Source of the DNA: Thermoplasmata archaeon
GTDB taxonomy: Archaea; Thermoplasmatota; Thermoplasmata; Thermoplasmatales; Thermoplasmataceae
Assembly (NCBI GenBank): GCA_021819605.1
Contig: JAKAQT010000016.1
Span: 1-17,621, forward strand
DNA: 17,621 nt
Direction of reading: 5' to 3'
In this document: positions 14,990 through 17,621 of the stretch, piece after piece
Position numbering within the stretch: position 1 is the stretch's first letter
How the letters are laid out: each line of letters begins with the position of its first letter
Made by a program: the position numbers and the translations under genes
The notes under the pieces: generated by a model
What the model saw: the letters and a program-made list of their open reading frames with translations, nothing else
The model's database searches: none
Told to the model about the DNA's origin: nothing

Positions 14990-15004
14990 TCAATTATGCT
15001 TGAA

Positions 15005-15106
15005 TCATGGAGGTTTCCTGTCATTCCATCCCTTCCTGTAGCCCTCTTTTCTTGCCACATCTATAACGGCGTCATCAATGTTGACAAGTGTTCCTTTCAC
15101 GTTCAT
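15005..15106 (-). CDS. Small 33-residue ORF, possibly frameshifted
   Basis: Starts MNVKGTLVNIDDAVIDVARK and ends WNDRKPP. A TATA-like CTTTTATACC is centred ~28 bp before the ATG, so the mRNA would be leaderless. After the TGA an overlapping frame continues with SSIIEDAIKEFI, resembling a continuation, so a longer gene may have been broken by a frameshift when the recombinase remnant decayed next to it. Family unknown. Confidence 0.4.
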   Translation of the reverse strand: MNVKGTLVNIDDAVIDVARKEGYRKGWNDRKPP

Positions 15107-15128
15107 TGTAACGCTTCAGATATGTGCG

Positions 15129-15138
15129 GTATAAAAGT
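15129..15138 (-). promoter_or_regulatory. TATA element for the 33-residue ORF
   Basis: CTTTTATACC on the minus strand is centred ~28 bp before the ATG at 15106. Confidence 0.4.
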
Positions 15139-15189
15139 GGTCCTATCTCTTCCTGCAAAATGAGAAAAAGAGAATTTATGGGATGAATG

Positions 15190-15333
15190 TCATCTCAACT
15201 CATCTGCCGGCAGAATGCTCAGGTTCACCGGTGGATTTGCTGGGGAATGCAGTGGTCTAATATTGGGACAGGGAATAATGAAACCAGATGCATCAGCATA
15301 CAAGCAGACAGTGCCCCATATTTCTCTTAACAT
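15190..15333 (-). CDS. Small 47-residue protein with a canonical ribosome site
   Basis: The frame opens MLREIWGTVCLYADASGF and ends LSILPADELR. It is rich in Pro and has two Cys (C10, C22). AGGAGGTG (15338-15345) stands 4 bases before the ATG, a perfect Shine-Dalgarno sequence, and GGATATAATAATG (~15383-15395) could be its TATA box, giving a ~30-base leader. I do not recognise the protein. It is the first of three short minus-strand frames running toward the tRNA-Ser junction. Confidence 0.55.
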   Translation of the reverse strand: MLREIWGTVCLYADASGFIIPCPNIRPLHSPANPPVNLSILPADELR

Positions 15334-15337
15334 ACTT

Positions 15338-15345
15338 CACCTCCT
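15338..15345 (-). promoter_or_regulatory. Ribosome site AGGAGGTG of the 47-residue gene
   Basis: Full complement of the archaeal 16S rRNA 3' tail, correctly placed before ATG 15333. It is the main reason for calling this gene. Confidence 0.55.
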
Positions 15346-15382
15346 GATCAATGATGAAATATTTCGTGCAGTGAAAAGACCA

Positions 15383-15395
15383 CATTATTATATCC
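15383..15395 (-). promoter_or_regulatory. TATA box for the 47-residue gene
   Basis: GGATATAATAATG on the minus strand would start transcription at ~15363, upstream of the ribosome site. A nearer AAATATTTC (~15356-15364) is too close to leave the ribosome site in the mRNA. Confidence 0.45.
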
Positions 15396-15442
15396 AGACC
15401 ACATGAAAGCTTTCGTATTTCGAATTGCCAGGGTGCCGGATG

Positions 15443-16318
15443 ATGCTATACCGTGAAATAGAAAACAGAAACAGCATGTCGCTTGGAATTTCCATAGAGC
15501 AGCAGATTCCCATCTATCCAATCATTGAGAGGGAAATAGAAACAATACCGCTGGATTTCCAGGTCACCGACAGGGGAGCGTTCATAGATCTCTTTATCTG
15601 CGGGGAGCCGGGGATGAAGCTTGAAACCATGCTGATGCAGTACAGGCCCACGAGGATAGGGGAATGCCTTGTGCTCAGGATGAGCGCCGATGAAATGGTC
15701 ACCGCATCGGCGGTGCTTGGCAGGATAGACGATATACCCAGGTCTGTGAGGGGCAGCCTCTACCTCAGGGACGGGAAGATCAATGTTGAGTACCGGATCA
15801 GCGAGAATGACCGGAAACAGATCACGTCGGTCATTGGAGAGATAATGGAGATGAGGAACCACATCAGGATTACGGAGCTGGGTCCGGGAGGGAGCGGCAT
15901 TGCTGGCATTGAGGCGGTCAACTCCCGCATCCCTCTGTCCGTTGTTGCATACGAGGCGGATATTCTTCGGGATCTGCACACCGGCAATGATGACCTGTAT
16001 ATTGAATACAATTTCCATGGCGAGGAGAAGAGAGGTTTCAGGGCTATGATCCATTCCATGAATGGTACCGAGGTCAGTTACATGGATTCACCCTTCCTGA
16101 GGGAGGTCCAGAGGCTTTCGGTTGAGGCAAGGATACCAAAGGCGGCAATCCTGGCCAGGCAGGTTGACGGAGTATACAGATCATTCACGTTCCTTCCACG
16201 CGCAATGAGGGACATGCATCTCTCAATTCTTTACAGGGCAGCAGGAAAGTATCCCGATTCCGGCTTTACGCTGGTTGCGGCAAGGCCGTACTCCGGGGAC
16301 GTGTGGAACTGGGTCTAG
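15443..16318 (+). CDS. Unrecognised ~291-residue protein
   Basis: I cannot assign a family. The protein is soluble, with no signal peptide or membrane span. It seems built of two similar alpha/beta halves. Near residues ~110-145 DGKINVEYRISENDRKQI runs into a helix and a strand ending GPGGSG; near the C-terminus DGVYRSFTFLPRAMRDMHL runs into a helix and a strand ending ARPYSG. An internal duplication is therefore possible. No HTH, nuclease or nucleotide-binding motif is visible. AGGGTG (15430-15435) precedes two adjacent ATGs (15440, 15443); 15443 has the better 7-base spacing. Its stop is 8 bp from that of the convergent gene at 16327. It lies in the presumed acquired region. Confidence 0.8.
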   Translation: MLYREIENRNSMSLGISIEQQIPIYPIIEREIETIPLDFQVTDRGAFIDLFICGEPGMKLETMLMQYRPTRIGECLVLRMSADEMVTASAVLGRIDDIPRSVRGSLYLRDGKINVEYRISENDRKQITSVIGEIMEMRNHIRITELGPGGSGIAGIEAVNSRIPLSVVAYEADILRDLHTGNDDLYIEYNFHGEEKRGFRAMIHSMNGTEVSYMDSPFLREVQRLSVEARIPKAAILARQVDGVYRSFTFLPRAMRDMHLSILYRAAGKYPDSGFTLVAARPYSGDVWNWV

Positions 16319-16326
16319 CCCTCTGA

Positions 16327-16599
16327 TTAAGCTGTGCCCAACGGGACAATGTTCTCCAGGTCGCTTATATTTATCCTGAGGCAGGGGTATTTGTCTGTCC
16401 TTACTGTGATTGTTGCCCCATCAAAAGTTAAGAATTCGGCTTGGAACGGTTCTTCCAGTGAAACAGGAGAGAGATCAAAGGTTTCGCACCTTTCGCCATA
16501 GGCTGTGAGGATATCTCCATATCTGGTACTCAGAGGATAGATCGCAATCTTCTGGCCCGGAATGAGGCCTCTTACGATTCTCTCCAGCCTGTCATCCAT
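16327..16599 (-). CDS. 'GQ-IAIYP' family small protein, copy A
   Basis: A 90-residue acidic protein starting MDDRLERIVRGLIPGQKIAIYP. It is clearly paralogous to the gene at 16876. Shared features in order are LxxGQxIAIYPxS (12-24), GDxxTAxGxxC (28-38), L-x-EPFxAxFL (~48-57), GxxxxVR and PCLxI (72-76), including two conserved Cys (38 and 73). The pattern suggests a small all-beta or alpha+beta domain. I know no named family. CTTAAATATA on the minus strand is centred 26 bp before the ATG at 16599, so the mRNA is leaderless. It points away from its paralogue. Confidence 0.8.
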   Translation of the reverse strand: MDDRLERIVRGLIPGQKIAIYPLSTRYGDILTAYGERCETFDLSPVSLEEPFQAEFLTFDGATITVRTDKYPCLRINISDLENIVPLGTA

Positions 16600-16620
16600 T
16601 CTGCCACGATTATGGATAAG

Positions 16621-16630
16621 TATATTTAAG
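16621..16630 (-). promoter_or_regulatory. TATA box for copy A
   Basis: CTTAAATATA on the minus strand, 26 bp before ATG 16599. Confidence 0.55.
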
Positions 16631-16822
16631 GATTATCGGATCCTCGTGGCTTGAGCCGCCAGTGCTAGATTTTTCTCATTGATATTATGTCATTATGATA
16701 AGCTGCATGTTCCCGAAGTCAAGTATGTAACATTATTCAGTGAAAGAAATCGCTGCCGGAGGCCCCGGTTTAACTTTTCCAAAAACATTCCGCGATGGCA
16801 TTCGCAGTATAAAGGTAACCTG

Positions 16823-16837
16823 CGTGCAACCTGCACG
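16823..16837. promoter_or_regulatory. Inverted repeat upstream of copy B
   Basis: CGTGCA-acc-TGCACG is a perfect 6-bp dyad ending ~11 bp before the TATA-like element of the next gene. Its position suits a transcription-factor operator. Confidence 0.3.
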
Positions 16838-16847
16838 GTGGAAAATG

Positions 16848-16858
16848 CTTAATAATTC
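16848..16858 (+). promoter_or_regulatory. TATA-like element for copy B
   Basis: CTTAATAATTC is centred ~23 bp before the GTG at 16876. A second TATAAAGG lies at ~16808-16815. Confidence 0.4.
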
Positions 16859-16875
16859 TAAGCTACAACTGCCGT

Positions 16876-17142
16876 GTGGAAAGGGAGGTTGTCCTGAAAA
16901 TAGAGAAGCTCAGGGAAGGGCAGAATATTGCCATATATCCCTTCAGCATGGACTTCGGGGATCCATTCACCGCAATAGGTCTTCCCTGCCCCGGACATGG
17001 CCCGGATATTCCGCTGGAGCTAAAGGAACCATTCAAGGCCATATTCCTCTCTTATTCCGGCACGGTTGTCATGGTGAGAAGCAGAGATCATCCATGCCTC
17101 CTGATCGACTTTGAATTCATCAGGGACATTGAAATCATGTAA
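16876..17142 (+). CDS. 'GQ-IAIYP' family small protein, copy B
   Basis: An 88-residue paralogue of the gene at 16327-16599, about a third identical by eye with one single-residue gap. LREGQNIAIYPFS, GDPFTAIGLPC, ELKEPFKAIFL, MVRSRDHPCLLI and both Cys are in register. The start is a GTG at 16876 (MEREVVLK), chosen because the aligned length then matches copy A exactly and a TATA-like element lies ~23 bp upstream. The function is unknown. The two copies are divergently transcribed from a ~277-bp region, which suggests an old inverted duplication or two separately kept relatives. Confidence 0.8.
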   Translation: MEREVVLKIEKLREGQNIAIYPFSMDFGDPFTAIGLPCPGHGPDIPLELKEPFKAIFLSYSGTVVMVRSRDHPCLLIDFEFIRDIEIM

Positions 17143-17158
17143 TGAGAATCAGTGCCAG

Positions 17159-17186
17159 AAAGAAGGGTTTTCAATCAACCTTCTTT
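17159..17186. terminator. Hairpin between convergent genes
   Basis: AAAGAAGG and CCTTCTTT form an 8-bp stem, extendable with GGTT/AACC. It lies between the end of copy B (17142) and the AbrB-like gene and overlaps the latter's stop region. It may serve as a bidirectional terminator. Confidence 0.4.
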
Positions 17187-17329
17187 AGTATGATTTTTCC
17201 GTCTTCCTCGTAAAACCCCAAGATGTCTCCTTCATTGAGCCCAAGCTTTTCACGGATTCCTTTGGGCAGCGTTATTCCCAGTGAAAGCCCCCTCTTTAAC
17301 ACATGTGATACTTGTAGCAAATGTGGCAT
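17171..17329 (-). CDS. AbrB/SpoVT (MazE-like) small DNA-binding protein
   Basis: A 52-residue protein. Residues from ~14 onward read KRGLSLGITLPKGIREKLGL, then NEGDILGFYEEDGKIILKK, the swapped-hairpin AbrB signature (GxTLPKxIRxxLGLxxGD). Such dimers act as transcription factors or as antitoxins. The ATG at 17329 is fixed by CTTTTTAATC centred 26 bp upstream; a GTG at ~17302 is the alternative. No toxin gene (PIN, MazF or Doc type) is seen beside it, so in this window it is an orphan. It converges with copy B. Confidence 0.82.
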   Translation of the reverse strand: MPHLLQVSHVLKRGLSLGITLPKGIREKLGLNEGDILGFYEEDGKIILKKVD

Positions 17330-17350
17330 TAGTGGGATACTGTTTGTATG

Positions 17351-17360
17351 GATTAAAAAG
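17351..17360 (-). promoter_or_regulatory. TATA box for the AbrB-like gene
   Basis: CTTTTTAATC on the minus strand, 26 bp before ATG 17329 (leaderless). Confidence 0.5.
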
Positions 17361-17621
17361 TAGAATATTCATAGGCGATACCTCATATTGGATATATCGC
17401 AGCAAACCCAACTATTCCTGCATATTCTTACATATTCAGATCCAAGTGGTGATAAGTCTTTTCAATTTTACAGCATATTCACTACACTATCGAATTTTTA
17501 TCACCGATGGCATCCGAATTGCAACGTAATACACCTGAAGATTAATTTATTTTTTATATATTCTGCTCAAAAGTTGAATTTATCCTGTCCCGGATAGAAT
17601 GAGAAATACGAGTTGGTCGGA
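17361..17621. other. AT-rich right end, no assigned gene
   Basis: No convincing coding frame is seen. The stretch holds GCGATA/TATCGC arms (~17374-17400), GGTGATAA (17448-17455) facing TTATCACC (17498-17505), and CATATTC repeated at 17421, 17431 and 17474. TTTATATATTC (17553-17563) could be a promoter for a gene starting near ATG 17599 and leaving the window. Confidence 0.3.

Noticed and set aside
15446..16054. 202-codon minus-strand frame opposite the 15443 gene.
   Set aside because: The plus-strand frame is longer and has a ribosome site and a normal residue mix; the minus frame is His/Pro-rich shadow sequence.
16740..17114. 124-codon plus-strand frame overlapping paralogue copy B.
   Set aside because: It is out of frame with copy B, whose match to copy A proves the other frame.
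17374..17505. Dispersed inverted repeats as a replication origin or CRISPR array.
   Set aside because: The arms are short (6-8 bp), differ from one another, and show no regular spacing or origin-box consensus.
17281..17597. Two plus-strand frames of 82 and 69 codons at the AT-rich right end.
   Set aside because: They have no ribosome site, one overlaps the AbrB-like gene antisense, and their composition is typical of AT-rich noise.

Overview
The window reads as chromosomal DNA of an archaeon, most probably of the class Thermoplasmata (Thermoplasmatales or Cuniculiplasma/Ferroplasma-like). This is inferred from an archaeal gene set (RNase Z, an Lhr-type helicase with zinc ribbon, an archaeal SelB-like protein, a small TOPRIM protein, archaeal-type AsnRS) and from AT-rich TATA elements centred about 23-28 bp upstream of many start codons, the mark of leaderless mRNAs. 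No taxonomic marker such as rRNA is present.

Layout. 109-180: tRNA-Cys (minus). 291-5702: a plus-strand run with a DUF309 protein, asparaginyl-tRNA synthetase, uroporphyrinogen decarboxylase (hemE), a small uncharacterised protein, ferrochelatase (hemH) and an EF-Tu/SelB-like protein that has lost its GTPase motifs. 5689-7471 (minus): scpB and purD, overlapping in a two-gene operon. 7571-9870 (plus): an NCS1 nucleobase permease, a dCTP deaminase/dUTPase-fold enzyme with a changed catalytic residue, and an SRPBCC protein. 9848-13971 (minus): Lhr-like helicase, a TOPRIM protein and RNase Z.

13972-17621 is an accessory region rich in genes too short for ordinary gene callers. It holds a 23-residue aspartate-rich microprotein with a strong TATA box and a GGAGGTG ribosome site, a 53-residue ORF whose stop codon abuts a tRNA-Ser gene, a truncated tyrosine-recombinase remnant running antisense into that tRNA, two tiny minus-strand ORFs (33 and 47 residues), an unrecognised ~291-residue protein, two divergently placed paralogues of a small 'GQ-IAIYP' family, and an orphan AbrB-like protein.

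How the genes relate. hemE and hemH serve porphyrin and heme synthesis. The permease and Dcd-like enzyme plausibly serve pyrimidine uptake and dUTP control. AsnRS, two tRNAs, RNase Z and the SelB-like protein belong to translation and tRNA maturation. ScpB and the helicase belong to chromosome maintenance. The tRNA-Ser/recombinase junction suggests that the DNA to its right was, at least in part, acquired by integration; no second attachment site was seen.
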